Assembly: GCA_036426205.1 (NCBI GenBank)
Contig: CM071570.1
Location: forward strand, 51,382,984 to 51,446,983
Length of the DNA: 64,000 bases
Source: Ascaphus truei
Lineage: Eukaryota; Chordata; Amphibia; Anura; Ascaphidae
Direction of reading: 5' to 3'
Shown here: positions 10,986 through 22,860 of the stretch, in pieces
Numbering within the stretch: position 1 is the first letter of the stretch
How the letters are laid out: every line of letters begins with the position of its first letter
Notes under the pieces: model-generated
The model's input: only the letters and a program-made list of their open reading frames with translations
Told to the model about the DNA's origin: nothing
Databases searched by the model: none
Made by a program: the position numbers and the translations under genes

Positions 10986-13330
10986 TAATACCAGGGTTTA
11001 GCGCCAGTCCATTGGGTAGATTTAGTAGCCAGGGGGTACCCCGCTACATAAGTTTGCTTGAAATCCCTTTTCTTTTGCACGGCTATGTTATTGGCATATT
11101 TATGTAGCCGGGTTCCCTCTTTTTATCTCCAATGCGGGGGGGGAGGGCTGCCTGGATGATCGGAGGCCGCCGGAGCTTCGCGCAGATCGGGAGTGTGGCG
11201 GCGGCCATTGCAGAGGAGGGGTGCATGTGCAGTGGCAAGCGGCGCGGTGGCCATCTTGGATGGCCTGAAAAAGGCATTGGGAACTATGAGTCCCATAATG
11301 CCTCCAGAAATAGTGCAGCGGCCATCTTGAACAGGCATAGCCTGCAGAAGGACTACATGTCCCAGATTCCTCATGAGGAGGGATTAACACATGGGACTGT
11401 ACCAGCGAATGGGTGTGAGGCAGGGGAAAGAAACAGGATATTCCCTGGGACAGGAGCCAGTGTGCTCAGACGGAGGGCAGCAAGAGGTTAGGTAGTGTCC
11501 AGGACACAGTGCCTCCTGGACTAGGCCTAGAATTGACACTTAGGCCCCAACTAGGCCCTGAGTCACTCCAGCTGAGTATTGCATGGAAGGCCCCAGATAG
11601 GGATGCTTCCCTATTAGTGCATAGAGGTACTGCACCGGCGACCGGATGGCCACGCGGTGTACTGTGGTCTGGGACCAGGCCACCGGCCCATATAGACATT
11701 AGGTGAGACACTCCGGCTGGAGCTCACCTCACAAGGTGGATCAGGGCTCATAAGGAGAGAGGGGATTGGTGTTGGAGGCCCCGCGATGTGGGATCTGATG
11801 ACCCCTTTGATCCATAGGCGGTACCTGGGTACAGGAGTGCCCAGGGAGGTATATAAGTGCACCAACGATTCACACAGGGGTGGCGCTACCTCACACTTAT
11901 TTATTTTATTTATAAAATGGTTTACCAGGAAGCAATACATTGAGAGTTACCTCTCTTTTTCAAGTATGTACTGGGCATAGAGTTAAGACAAATAATACAT
12001 GGTTACATAAGTGAACAGGGTATACATATATATAGACATTGCATGCACAGTTAAAGATAATATATATTATAAGCGTATGTAACAGTTACGGACCAGATTA
12101 AAATGTGAGACAGCTTTAGTTTTGAAAGAACTTAAACTGGTGGTGGCTGTTAGAGTCTCCGGTAGGTTGTTCCAGTTTTGGGGTGCACGGTAAGAGAAGG
12201 AGGAGCGTCCGGCAATTTTATTGAGCCTTGTGACCATGAACAGTCTTTTGGAGTCAGAGCTCAGATAAGTGCTGCATGTGGTAGGGGTGAGGAGCTTGTT
12301 CAGATAGATGGGTAGCTAGCCCAGAAAGTTTTTGAAGGCAAGACAGGAAAGATTAACTTTGCGCCTAGACTCAAGTGATGACCAATCTAGTTATTTGAGC
12401 ATTTCGCAGTGATGTGTGTTTTAGTTACATTGGAGAACAAAACGGCATTTTGAATTGTAGAGGGTGTCAAGTTTGCTACGGTGAGTTTGGGGTGCCGAGC
12501 CGTACACTATGTCTCCACATAGTTCCTATGTCTCTTCATGTTCCTGTAAAGTACACCTAGTTTGGCATAGGTTTTGGATGTCAGGGTATCAATGTGCATC
12601 CCGAATGTTAAGTGGGAGTCAAACCATATGGACAGGTATTTAAAACTAGTAACAGGAGTTAGGGTGGCATTAGCGTTGGTTCTGATCTGGAGCTCAGTCA
12701 CTGGAAGCTTTAATAATGTAGTCGTGGTCCCAAATACCATTGTCACAGTCATGTCAGTGTTTAAAAACAGTTTGTTTTGGGAAATCCAGTCCTGAGGGGA
12801 GACAGTGCTCTGTGTGGGGAGCGCGGTGAACGCCGATTCCTGACACACATTGGCTGCTTAGTTTTAATTTGAGGTGCGCTTGTGTAATCTCCTCTTCGGA
12901 TACTGGGCCAAATTGAAAATTGTGGGCAGTGTAGGGAGGGGGTGGGGCTATATGTGTACTCCCAGGATGAGATTCATGTTTGTGGTTTGGGTTGCATTTC
13001 GCTAATAAGTTAGTAGCACACCCCACAAAGTAATCATTGAATGCATTTGTAATGTCAGTGGAGTTTGTCAGAGTAATATCCCCCTTAGTGATATTACTTG
13101 GTTGTTGATGGTTACAATGCTGGAATATGTTGTTGATTACCTTCCAGAAGTTAGCTGGGTTTGATGTATTCTGGAGGAGATTGTCAGAGTAATATTGTGC
13201 TTTTGCATGCCTTGTTTGACTTGTGCACATGTTCCGCAGGCATCTGTAGTGATTGAGATCCTTGGTAGTGCCAGTTACTTTGTAGCTTTTCCACAAGGCA
13301 TCCTTGAACTGGTAGAGTGCTATAAGGTCA

Positions 13331-14039
13331 TAGAATAGGACATGTCCCATGTATGTGCTTCAAGATAAGATACAATGCAGGTCACGTGGATATGCTATGT
13401 GGTTGAAAGTGGGGGAACAAGGTACAAACCATAAGTCCTAAAGTGGGAGTGATGCCGAAGCTGGGTACTGATAAAAATAAATGGCAGGTCACCAAATGTC
13501 CAGAATGCAGAATAAGTAGTAACAGTAGCTATGAGAGCCTATCCTGCCTCCCCGTATACCTAGTGTATGTACGGTAGGTGTATACGGTGTATATGGAGGC
13601 GGGCTCACCTGATCTAAAGTGTTCCGGGGTCACCTCCGTCAAATTCTCTGCACAATCTGCCGCAATGAAGCCTGTTTGTCCTGGTACGCTCCCATCCGAG
13701 CCGTCGGGCTGTCCGAGACATCACTGGATGCGACTCACCCCGGTGGGATGTCCCTGTGTAGTCCGATCCGGCCCTTAGCAGAGCAGCTAGTGCTCTGGCA
13801 TCACTTGCAGCTGCGGGTAACATCCATTGAGTATGGTAATGGTATAAGCACTTCCTAGATCCTCGTTCCAAAGCGTGCTCCCAATGTGGTGATATATGGT
13901 AGATAAAAGGGGGGGAACGTGGGGCACTGCTGAGATAGAAATGAGGCTGGTAGTAGGTAAAATTAAATTGCTTTATTGGGCATATAAGCCGAAAATACTA
14001 AAAACAGCACACATCCCCTGACGCGTTTCCCGCCTCTCT
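13331..14039 (-). mobile_element. 5'-truncated hammerhead-type retroelement insertion
   Basis: This 709-bp segment interrupts the LINE and is bracketed by a 50-bp direct repeat of LINE sequence (13281-13330 and 14040-14089, two mismatches), which reads as a long target-site duplication. At its 14039 end it starts inside a hammerhead (only the 3' half remains), as expected for a 5'-truncated copy on the - strand. No coding capacity. It is likely a non-autonomous PLE-type unit. Confidence 0.65.
14014..14039 (-). ncRNA. Hammerhead ribozyme 3' half (HHR-B, truncated)
   Basis: The - strand reads GGCGG then GAAA, CGCG, UC and AGGGG: the stem II 3' strand, core, self-complementary stem III, cleavage site GUC and stem I strand of the CGCG-type hammerheads at 9459 and 24904. 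The CTGANGA half is absent because the element stops at 14039. Confidence 0.6.
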
Positions 14040-15367
14040 TGTAGCTTTTCTACAAGGCATCCCTGAACTGGTAGAGTGCTATAAGGTCAGTTGTCCACCA
14101 TGGAAGGTGGGCCCCCCGTACGCTTATTCTGTGTAGTGGAGCATGGGTATCACAAAGTTTTAAGAACTCGGATATGATATAGTCAAGCGCAGAATCGGGG
14201 TCAGGAATTAAATTGATTCTGTGCCAAGGACAATTGGTAAGGTCATCCAGAGACTGTTGTGGGCTAAAGTTTCTAAATGTTCTAGTGAGGAGAACTTTAG
14301 GGCTTGATTGGGGTGGTTTAATTTTCCTTACACCGTACACTATTGTATGGTCACTGAAAATGTCAGGAAGAATGCCAGAGGTTTGGATTCTGCTGGGATT
14401 TGAGGAGAGAATCCAATCTAGCAAGAAATGGTTGTGAGATTTCAGGTTTGTCCGGGTTAGAAAATGAGTTGCGATAGGTTAAGCGACTTGATTTGTATCT
14501 GGATTTTGTGGTTTTGAGGGTTGAGCCAATAGAGGTTGAAATCCCCAAGAACTAGCAGCTCACTCTTCTCATTCAAAGAGGAAATGGAACCAAGAAACTG
14601 GGTGATATCAGTCAGGGACTGTAGAGGGGCTTTAGGGGGGTGGTAGATGCCAGCAACCAAGATAGGCTTAGAAAAGGGGAGGCAGATTTTGACGACTAGG
14701 ATTTCAAAAGAGGGTGGACTTGGAGGACAATTTCACAGTGTAAATTGTAATGTGTCTGCAATATAAAATAACATCCCTCCTCCTGTCTTTGACCTATCCC
14801 TCCTAGAAATGGAGTATCCCTGAATGGCAATATTTGCATCAGGGGATTTAGAGGATAGCCATGTTTCTGTGAGAACGATGGCTTTGGATATATGCATAAG
14901 GCACCACACTCTTAGTTCATCCATTTTGGACAGCAGGCTCCAGATATTTATAGGGGCGACAGATAGGCCTTTTTGGAATTTAAAGGTAGCATTCTCAGGG
15001 GTATGGGACAGAGTTGAAATAAATGGGAGGGCCTGGGTTAGGTTCAATATCACCTGCTAAAGAGAGTAATATTATAAGTAGAAATTTGAGTAGTTGTTTG
15101 CAAGTTGTAAATTTGTAGTGTTTGCCATTAGAGTGAGCAGTGGTTTGTGTGCTAGATTTTAGAGTTCTCCACCAACATTCAGTAGATAGTGCAAGGCTTT
15201 TGAGTAGTCCAGGGTGTATGGTGATATTGGGTGTGGGCCAAGAGGGAGGAGTTTGTAGTGGATAGAGGGAGTAACATTTCAATGAGGCCACGAGAAAGAA
15301 CAAAGTTGAGATACATACCAGGTTCATTATGCCAGAGGTAGGTAATGCTGCATGGAGCTGTTGTGAG

Positions 15368-15369
<2 letters not shown>

Positions 15370-15410
<41 letters not shown>
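15370..15410. repeat. (TG)n microsatellite
   Basis: About 20 uninterrupted TG units just upstream (on the - strand) of the LINE leader ORF; it may vary between copies. Confidence 0.9.
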
Positions 15411-15413
<3 letters not shown>

Positions 15414-16085
15414 ACTAAACAGCAGGGTGTGCCTTTTACTTGTCAAATGTTTTGCTGCATTGCAGTGCGAGGGTCTATTCAGGGTTTGCAGTGGGCGAGG
15501 GTTGAGGGAGGGAGGTAGTTGTGTGCAGTCAGTGTTAGGAGGGGCTGCAGTGAAATAAGTTGTAAAGGGGTGGGGGGTTAAATTGTGCAGGCTAACAAGC
15601 ATGGGGTCATAGTGTGGTTAGGGTAACTCACCGTTTGTTGCTTTGTGTAGAAGAGTTTGCAGTAGATCCAGTGACCTCTAGTCAAACTATAGTCTAACTA
15701 TATATTCTCACTTTGGGTGTGATTGTTCTACGGGCACTGTGTGTTTAGGTGCCAAGGGCACCCTCAGTACTTTGGGGGAACCACACCGGGGTGTTGGGTA
15801 TTGTGTTGGGTAGTTGGGTATTGCATTGGGATATTGTATTGTGGGTGTGTTTATTGTTATAGTGTGTTATAGTAAAGTAGTTATATATATCCAGTTGTAT
15901 AGTGGTTATTGAGTCCTATGTGGGACCTTCCCGCTCTGCTGGGATCCCTCATAGGTGGATGCGCTGCACTGAATGGAAAGAGAGAGGTCACCCCAGGCTC
16001 CCAGAAGCGGAGGATTAGGTCTCCTGCGCACCAACAGGTACTGCAGCACGTGTAGTTCCCATAGTCCTAGGGAAAGGGGGCTACA

Positions 16086-16907
16086 TTTATAAAACATAAT
16101 TATGCAGGAAGGTGCATTAAAATACCTGTCCATCTACATGGTATAATGAGATGGGGTAGATGGAGTTTCCCAAAGATGATCAAATGTCATAATCAATATG
16201 CAATAAAAAGTACAAAACTAGGGCACTGAGCCTTTTAAAATACATAACTGTATGGATTTTAACATAGTAAAGAACAAGTGATAGTGTTTGTGCAGGGGTA
16301 ACAGAGGTGACCAACTTTTTCACAACTGGGATGAGTGCCATACACAAAGACTTGGCGAGAGCCTGTACAATAGGCTAATCAGAGCTATATTTCATTCCAT
16401 TTAAAAACAGCTTTGTGGAATTCTGCCTTTTCCTTCCTCCCCACCCTTGAACTTCAAAAGCTGAATTTAATAGTAAGGACCGTTATGATTTTTTCTTTCT
16501 TTCAAGTTTTCATTTTTCTGGCAAGATACAAAAATAAACATTTGGGGAAGAAAGTAGGCCTTGCACGCAGCTCTTTCAATTATACTTGAATGCAGTGGGG
16601 GGTTTAAGCCTACGCAGCGCAATTAAGCATTCAGTGCTAATAGAAAATAAAAATAAAAAATGTCGCACAGGATTATATATAATACTTGTTTTCTTAGTTT
16701 TGGAAAAGACATGTCTAATGGGCAATTTCTGACAATTTGGTTGAATAAAATACAGGAATATAATTAATCTTGTATGCAAATGTTTTTATTTTAAAATAAT
16801 AATGTACTGTAACCTTAACAAAAAATTAAAGCAGCAATGCATATTAATAAACAGGAATCTATTAACAGAACAATATATAGCAACTCTATACAAGTATTAT
16901 ATGTATG
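16086..16907. other. Unassigned PLCB1 intron sequence
   Basis: AT-rich with no repeat, RNA or coding structure that I can support. Confidence 0.3.
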
Positions 16908-17824
16908 TGTAACCCCCCATTAAAGAGTTTACATCAGTTGACTATGTAATTGGCTTTGCTCAGTTTCTCAGACCTTGTCAGGGTGCTGGATCCGCGCAGG
17001 CTGGGGGTAGATATGCTGATGGAATAATGAAGGGCGCCAGAAATTTTTATAGTACAAACGAGCTTTATTGACAGCCGTCCATAATGCTCCTCACACATTG
17101 GCATCATCCATATTATACATACTTCTGGAATCTTCACAGTGTTTGTACTATTTATATCTTTCCAAAGTAGCACCCACTCATAATGATTTAAGGAGGTACT
17201 TAAGCTTGTTGTTGTTACTGCCATCTTATCTGGCCATCTTCTGTGTGGTGTCCGTAACCCTCTGTATCAATTGGGCTCCATCTTAGGTTACCTCCCATCA
17301 TGAGCTGTGGGATCACTATCCTGGTACAAGGTACTGAGTGCCTCTCTTACGCACTGTTCGGAGATAATCGGAGAACCCCTGCTAAGAGGCCTCCTGTTAT
17401 GTCCCAAGGCAACTACTGGGATAACCCCTCTAGGATATACAGTAGACTTCCTTTTTGATAGCCTGTAGACTTCTGTAGTATCATGCTATGGACGCTAAGT
17501 GGATGGGACACTTTCCCTGACTATAAAAATACGGACTACTGCACATTAACTATACACATATACACATGGGAACTTATTTATATTATTAACAGTGAGGCTC
17601 CCAACTGTCACTCCCAGGAAACTAAGTTCTAGAAACTTCGAACTAACTATATATACCCCCATAGTGAAGTCACTAGTCACCATGCATTCAGGGGGAGTGA
17701 CTTTTTTCTTGCTACTGTAAGTCACTCCATAACACATGATGGGAGAGGGATGTTACCCTGCGTGAGCCCACATAATTAACCCATTAAGGCCATTAACCCC
17801 TTACCTGACAAAGTAGTCCCTACA
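16908..17824. mobile_element. Solo LTR (917 bp)
   Basis: Begins TGTAACCCCCC and ends GTCCCTACA, with the same 4-bp sequence TATG on both sides (16904-16907, 17825-17828). It contains a gagctttattgacag stretch typical of LTR sequence with the strand uncertain. No internal genes are present, so a solo LTR is the simplest reading. Confidence 0.65.
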
Positions 17825-17842
17825 TATGATTTCTAGAACAAT

Positions 17843-18905
17843 GGGCTAGAACCTCAGAAGGTAGCAAATGTTTTAATGTTCCGTTAATGTCAATTTAACG
17901 TAGCCATATCCTTAACACATCCCCAAAGGTGCTTAGCGCAACAATGTCTCAGCATTTTCCTTAACAATGATGGATCAATACATTTTAATGGACGATAGTC
18001 GTACTCATATGGTAATGTGAAGTTTACTTAACAACGGAGATCCTCAGACCTCTGTTAATTTTAGCAGATGATAATAATGATAAAATATTTAGCACCTTCC
18101 TAAACCTGCCGTTACTCACATCCAGACCCTGATTGGAATAGCGTAAACGCAATGTAATGAGCATAGGACTTAATCCTCTCATTACAAAAAGTTACGTGTC
18201 ATACAAATATATATATATATATATATATGTATTACAGACCATATAAATGTCTGAAATACATCATAAACTATATTATGGTTTTAATGATTAAAGTGATGTT
18301 TGTGTGAATGTTATATAATGAAATAATGGCTGTATAAAGTATGGGTGTATAATAATGTATATCCATACATATCTCAACAATATTGATTAAGATTTTATTT
18401 TTAATAATGTACAATTAAAATAAATGAAGGATGTCCTTCCATCATTTATTTTAATTGTACATTATTAAAAATTATATATTCATTTATATTGTTGAGGTAT
18501 GTATGGATATTCATTGTTGCACACCCATACTTTATACAGTCATTATTACATTATATACCATATAATTAATGGAAAAAGTTAATAAGTGTAAAAATTATAA
18601 TTTTCTCACTATTATAACAAGATTATCATTAGCTTTTGGTAATTCACATAACGGAGATTTTTAATAGCGCTGCTTTAATAATGCGCCTTTACATTTGTCC
18701 AATGTGCATGTGAAGTGTATTGGAGAACGTATCTTTGAGGCAAAAAATCCCCGTTAATTGCACTGCTACTTTGAAGAACGAACATTCTTTTTGCATCTCA
18801 TTAGCTTTGAGGATCCCCGTTAATAAGAAGAAAAATAACGTCCGTTCCCTATTTCGGGAATGCAACGTTATTAGGTCAACATTTCCAGAGCTCGGAGCAT
18901 CTACC
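17843..18905. repeat. Large palindromic MITE
   Basis: Inverted repeat centred near 18438 (gaaggatgtccttccatc). The inner arms (about 18362-18430 and 18445-18512) are almost perfect, and similarity continues outward (agtatgggtgtata / acacccatacttta). The ends are imperfect inverted repeats (gggctagaacctcaga against the reverse complement of tcggagcatctacccc). A (TA)n run lies at 18206-18227. It is related in style to the 33583 element. Confidence 0.65.
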
Positions 18906-18971
18906 CCTAAATGTGTTTAATTCAAAGACAATTTTTGCTGTACTGAAAATATGCTTTTCCCTTCATTTCAG

Positions 18972-19048
18972 CTCATTCAAAAATTGACTGAAGTAGCAGA
19001 AGAATGCCAGAGCAGCCAGCTGAAAAAACTCAAAGAAACATGTGAAAA
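18972..19048 (+). CDS. PLCB1: PLCB1 exon (distal C-terminal domain, part 2)
   Basis: The acceptor cttcatttcag ends at 18971 and the donor gtaatg starts at 19049. The exon enters in phase 0 and leaves two bases of a Lys codon, completed by the first base of the next exon. It encodes [13 protein letters not shown], then [12 protein letters not shown], the charged coiled-coil segment typical of PLCB1. It is followed by an intron of only 87 nt, in contrast to multi-kilobase neighbours, so these two exons are likely spliced by intron definition. There is no frame disruption. Confidence 0.94.
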
Positions 19049-19070
19049 GTAATGCACTGATTCCTTCTAA

Positions 19071-19226
<156 letters not shown>

Positions 19227-19260
19227 TAAGTATTGTGGTATATGTGAAAATCCCCTGCAA

Positions 19261-20200
19261 TAGAAGTTCTCAAATGGAAATCCCGAACACAAAGCTTTCG
19301 TGCTTCATATCTGTGAGCCAGTTTTTCAATTAAAGTTCCCAGGTGGCTTTCAGCATGATGTAGTAAATATAGCCCCTCACAGCCCATTAAAGTAAATGGG
19401 CTTTAAGATGTCCTCCGGCCTGGAATGTTTCTCGTGTAGTAACACCTTAGTAAATACAGTATGAGCCATCATGGCCCATTCACTTGAACAATCTGCACCA
19501 TATGTCAGAAGCTGTTTCTTACATGTGACTCATCTGTGTGAACACAAAACACACTTTTCTTTGCAGAGTTTCATACACCCCATCAGTTCTTATCTGCAGC
19601 ATACTTAAGTGTAAAATTGCTTATTTAGACATATTTTGTCAGTTTCTGTAGAATGCTGGTACAGTATGTGAAAATGAAGATTAAGTTTGGCAGATCTTTA
19701 AAAAAAAATGGATATGTCTGAGAGCACTGTAAGTTAAAAACATACAGTACACGATCAAACTACTGTACAGCAACCCTGGGTAGGTTAGACCTGTTTTATA
19801 GCGTCCCTGCTGGGACCAATCAAAACAGTCCCAGCATACAGTGTTAATGCTGTGGCACATGTCAATGATTTAATGTTTTGTAGGTTTAATAAATGTTGTT
19901 ACTCATACAAGATATAGTATACACCAGCTCAGAAGTAGCACTTTATTGACACATTAATTATAAGGAAAATGATTAACGTGTATTCCTTACCTACCTCACC
20001 TTTTCCTTCCTTCTCACTCTCTCTCTTTACATTCTACCCTTATTTCCCCTAAACCCTGTTAGTTTTGCAAGATACATTGGTTAAGTTCTGGTTTTATATA
20101 TACAAAAATGTGTACTTGCCCCGTTACTCCAATAAGATTCGTAAAAGTTTTCAATAGTGCGTGGCGTCTCCGTGACAGTATTCCCCAAACTGTCACAGTG
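19261..20200. other. Unassigned PLCB1 intron sequence
   Basis: Contains a short foldback-like patch around 19330-19480 (gtaaatatagcccc ... gtaaatacagtatg) but nothing else that I can support. Confidence 0.3.
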
Positions 20201-20205
20201 TCAAT

Positions 20206-20377
20206 AATAAGCAAGCAAGGAGAGGTAGTCACACTTGTAGTGTTCAAAGGATCTTCAGACCATTTTAATAGTATTCAAAAGAGACAAAAGGTGCCACTAT
20301 TTGTTCTTTTGAATACTATTAAAATTGTCTGTGGATCCTTTGAACACTACGAGTGTGACTTCCTCTTTGCTTATTAA
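20206..20377. repeat. Near-perfect 75-bp hairpin
   Basis: The left arm (20206-20282, ending attcaaaag) is the reverse complement of the right arm (20308-20377, starting cttttgaatac) with only a few mismatches. The loop is about 25 bp. The transcript would form a long stem. Probably a foldback transposon remnant. Confidence 0.7.
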
Positions 20378-22379
20378 AGTTCTAGTTTTATCTCCAAACA
20401 CATGCAGTCTGGGTTTCTACTCCTACTTTTCTGAAGTCGTAACATACAGGCAGGGTATAGGTATCACATCATCAACGCATCAGTGCAAAGTAAGGAGATA
20501 AATGAGGCACTGTGATGCAGAGTTTGATACATTTCATTTTAATATATGCATGTTAAGGAGATTAACACTCCAGAAATTACAAGCTGACCTAACAGTAGCA
20601 AAAATTGGATGTAAGTACTTGGGTACATTGACACAAAGAGACACACTTCTGCAATGTAGAGATGTGTGAAACTTTCGCTGACATTTGTGAAGCGGACGTA
20701 ATTCTCAGAAAGTTTGCCAAGCATTCAAAGTCAGTGGGAAAGGTCACGTGGCTCTTTATATACTCTAATTTACTGCCATTTTCATTCAATTCTGGAGACA
20801 ACAAAAAATAACATTTTTGAAATGTCATAGTAATTTGGTGAAAAATGTTGCACATAAGTGTTATCGCAAATTTTCCAGCAATGGGAAGTTCCCCTCAAAA
20901 AAACACGAAAACTTTTTAAGGGAATTTTGTCAAATAAAATCACTAAGCACATACTGTATAAAGACCTTTGTACATCTCTACTAAAATGAATAAAAAAATC
21001 AATTATCTGACATGTTACTTGTCACTGATAGTTTATGGAATAACATACAGTACATAGTGCACATTCTAAATTAATAAAATAATTGAAGTTCATATTTCCC
21101 TATCTAGGAGCTTGATACATTCCCAGAGTCTAACATTGCTGTATCTGATTACTCAGTTTATCAGTTAATTAAAACAGTGAAAACTGATTTAAGGCCATTT
21201 GAGCCACTAGTTTTAAAAGTCTAATTTACTTCACTGATGAACACAACTAACCAGCAAAAATAATTAAGCTGAACTTGGGAACCTAGTAATGTTCAATTTA
21301 TCTCCACCTGTCGCACTTTATGTAAGCCTAATTTTTTTTTTACTTTGAAGTAAACTTTTAATTTCATTACGTGTTCTTTACCTATTGTTAGATTTTATTT
21401 CAATTATATTACAGTGCAGCTGTCTTGGTAAATACCTATTCTGAGTGGGCTGCAGTCTAATCATTAACGTGTGCTAGTTTAGAGATGAGTTTTGCATAGC
21501 TGTAGTAGTGGGCAGCAGGTTAATATCTGTATTCCGTTTTCAGGCTTTTCTGTGTCTCTGTTTCCAAAAAAATATTATTATTTGCTGATTTGCATGCCTT
21601 TTGAATCCACAAAGTGGAACCACCTGAAGGTCTGCTACAGGGTCAGGGGATATACCACGTTTGTGAACCCAGCACTATTGCATACATTTGATAGTGTATT
21701 AAATACAGGTTTTCAGGTAAAGGTTATTGCTCTCACTGCACGCTGTGGTAGTATATTCTGTGCTTACCTGTGTCCTCACTGCCATTGAATCCTAGGGAAA
21801 CTGTCATATTCTGCGTTGTAAGGCAATATGTTATGTGGGAGCAATTAAGCCTGTTACATTTCCAGGTTTAGAAATGGCCATATGTCAATTAAATAGATAT
21901 AAACATGCTTATAATTTAAACTCTGGAAAAGCTGCTTCTACAAGAAACAGTTGTTTCAACTGTTTATAGAAAATAAAGTAATGTTTTGATGAACAATTAT
22001 GAAAAGTCTACCACTAGTTTGTGCTTAGTCTGTTGCCTGGCATACATTAAACCTCTAGTCAAGAGCCCTATTCAGTATGTTTTGCTAGTTGGTAGTACAG
22101 TACATGTAATAAACTAATGTGCATGAATTAATTTGTTAAATATATGAAAGTGTGCTGACAGTACTGAAGCTTGTTATTGCAGACTGGGCATGTTAGCATT
22201 AGTTTTATGGTTCTAAAACATTTTTATGCTTTCATTTTAGATGTGTTTGTTGTTCTAAAAATGTTACGTGTTTTGATTTTGGACCTCTCAAGAAAAAAGT
22301 TAAAATTGGGGACTAAAACATTGATTATGGCTCAATAAATATGTAACTTTTTCACTTATTCTGAGAGTGCTGACCTTTA
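20378..22379. other. Unassigned PLCB1 intron sequence
   Basis: About 2 kb of AT-rich sequence without recognisable repeat, RNA or coding structure. Confidence 0.35.
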
Positions 22380-22791
22380 GATATATATGCAACACCCCTT
22401 CCCTCCTTCTAAGGGATATATGCATGTTATGGGTGTTATGGTGATACCTGTTAGGCTTACAGGGGGCCTAGGCTCCACGCTGGGAGAGCCTAGGGTGGCT
22501 GTTGCAGCGCCTCCACCCATGAGGATCCCTGCATTGGTGGGATAGCCCCTCACGGGAAACGGTATAACTATTTGGTATTCCTCCAATAACCACAATCACA
22601 AGAAATATGTACAACCGATATACTTTGGTTCCATAGTCTCCTGATAACACAACATACACAATATAGATTATGACAATAGTAATGAGGGTGCCCTGGGCAA
22701 CTACAGAAGAACCCGATGTCCACAGAACAGTCTCACCCAAATGTGTGAGGGCAGTGCTACCCTCCTGTGAAGTGTTGTTGGTGCATGAGGT

Positions 22792-22796
<5 letters not shown>
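22380..22796. mobile_element. LTR-like fragment with a conserved GCAGCGCCTCCA block
   Basis: Shares the block gcagcgcctcca followed after 5-7 bases by gaggatccc with the LTR-like unit at 43711-44344. Boundaries unresolved. Confidence 0.35.

Positions 22797-22842
<46 letters not shown>
22797..22842. repeat. (TA)n microsatellite
   Basis: More than twenty TA dinucleotides directly adjoining the hammerhead repeat unit. Confidence 0.9.
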
Positions 22843-22846
<4 letters not shown>

Positions 22847-22860
22847 TTATTACAAAATAT

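Larger units (their letters stand above)
12507..15327 (-). pseudogene. LINE ORF2 (2A leader, APE endonuclease, RT), broken
   Basis: The leader at 15327 has a hydrophobic stretch (LLIILLSLAG) directly before GDIEPNPGP, a perfect D-x-E-x-N-P-G-P 2A consensus. After a frameshift the endonuclease follows: RVWCLMHISKAIVLTETWL, LVLGDFNLYWLNP, then ILPDIFSDHTIVYGV, giving the E-T, G-D-F-N and S-D-H motifs in order. The linker and RT N-terminus follow across a nested insertion. The RT core between the first RT block and the LENWISQNKLF segment is deleted (about 0.7 kb relative to copy 1) and replaced by a short unrelated filler at 12793-12848. Non-functional. Confidence 0.85.
11891..15660 (-). mobile_element. 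Crack/L2-like LINE, copy 2, with 2A peptide and endonuclease
   Basis: Nearly full-length relative of the 3.8-kb copy, on the - strand. From 5' to 3' it has: a possible 5' region with a TG microsatellite; an N-terminal leader ending in a 2A motif (15028-15054); an APE endonuclease (about 14100-15000); a linker and the RT start (12850-13330); a collapsed RT (12507-12848); and a tail with the ccaggaagcaatacattgag block. It lies inside an LTR and is itself interrupted at 13331-14039. The 5' boundary is approximate. Confidence 0.8.
11103..16085. mobile_element. Solo LTR split by a nested LINE
   Basis: The left end TGTAGCCGGG (11103) and right end GGGGGCTACA (16085) are inverted TGT...ACA termini, and both are flanked by TTTA (11099-11102 and 16086-16089), a 4-bp target duplication. 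LTR sequence proper is 11103-~11890 plus ~15660-16085 (about 1.2 kb); the interval between is a later LINE insertion. The left part has a tatataag TATA-like box near 11850. No internal retroelement genes are seen, so this is a solo LTR. Confidence 0.65.

Noticed and set aside
21235..21260. CTGATGA near 21236 considered as a hammerhead core
   Set aside because: No GAAA with a pairing stem II follows.
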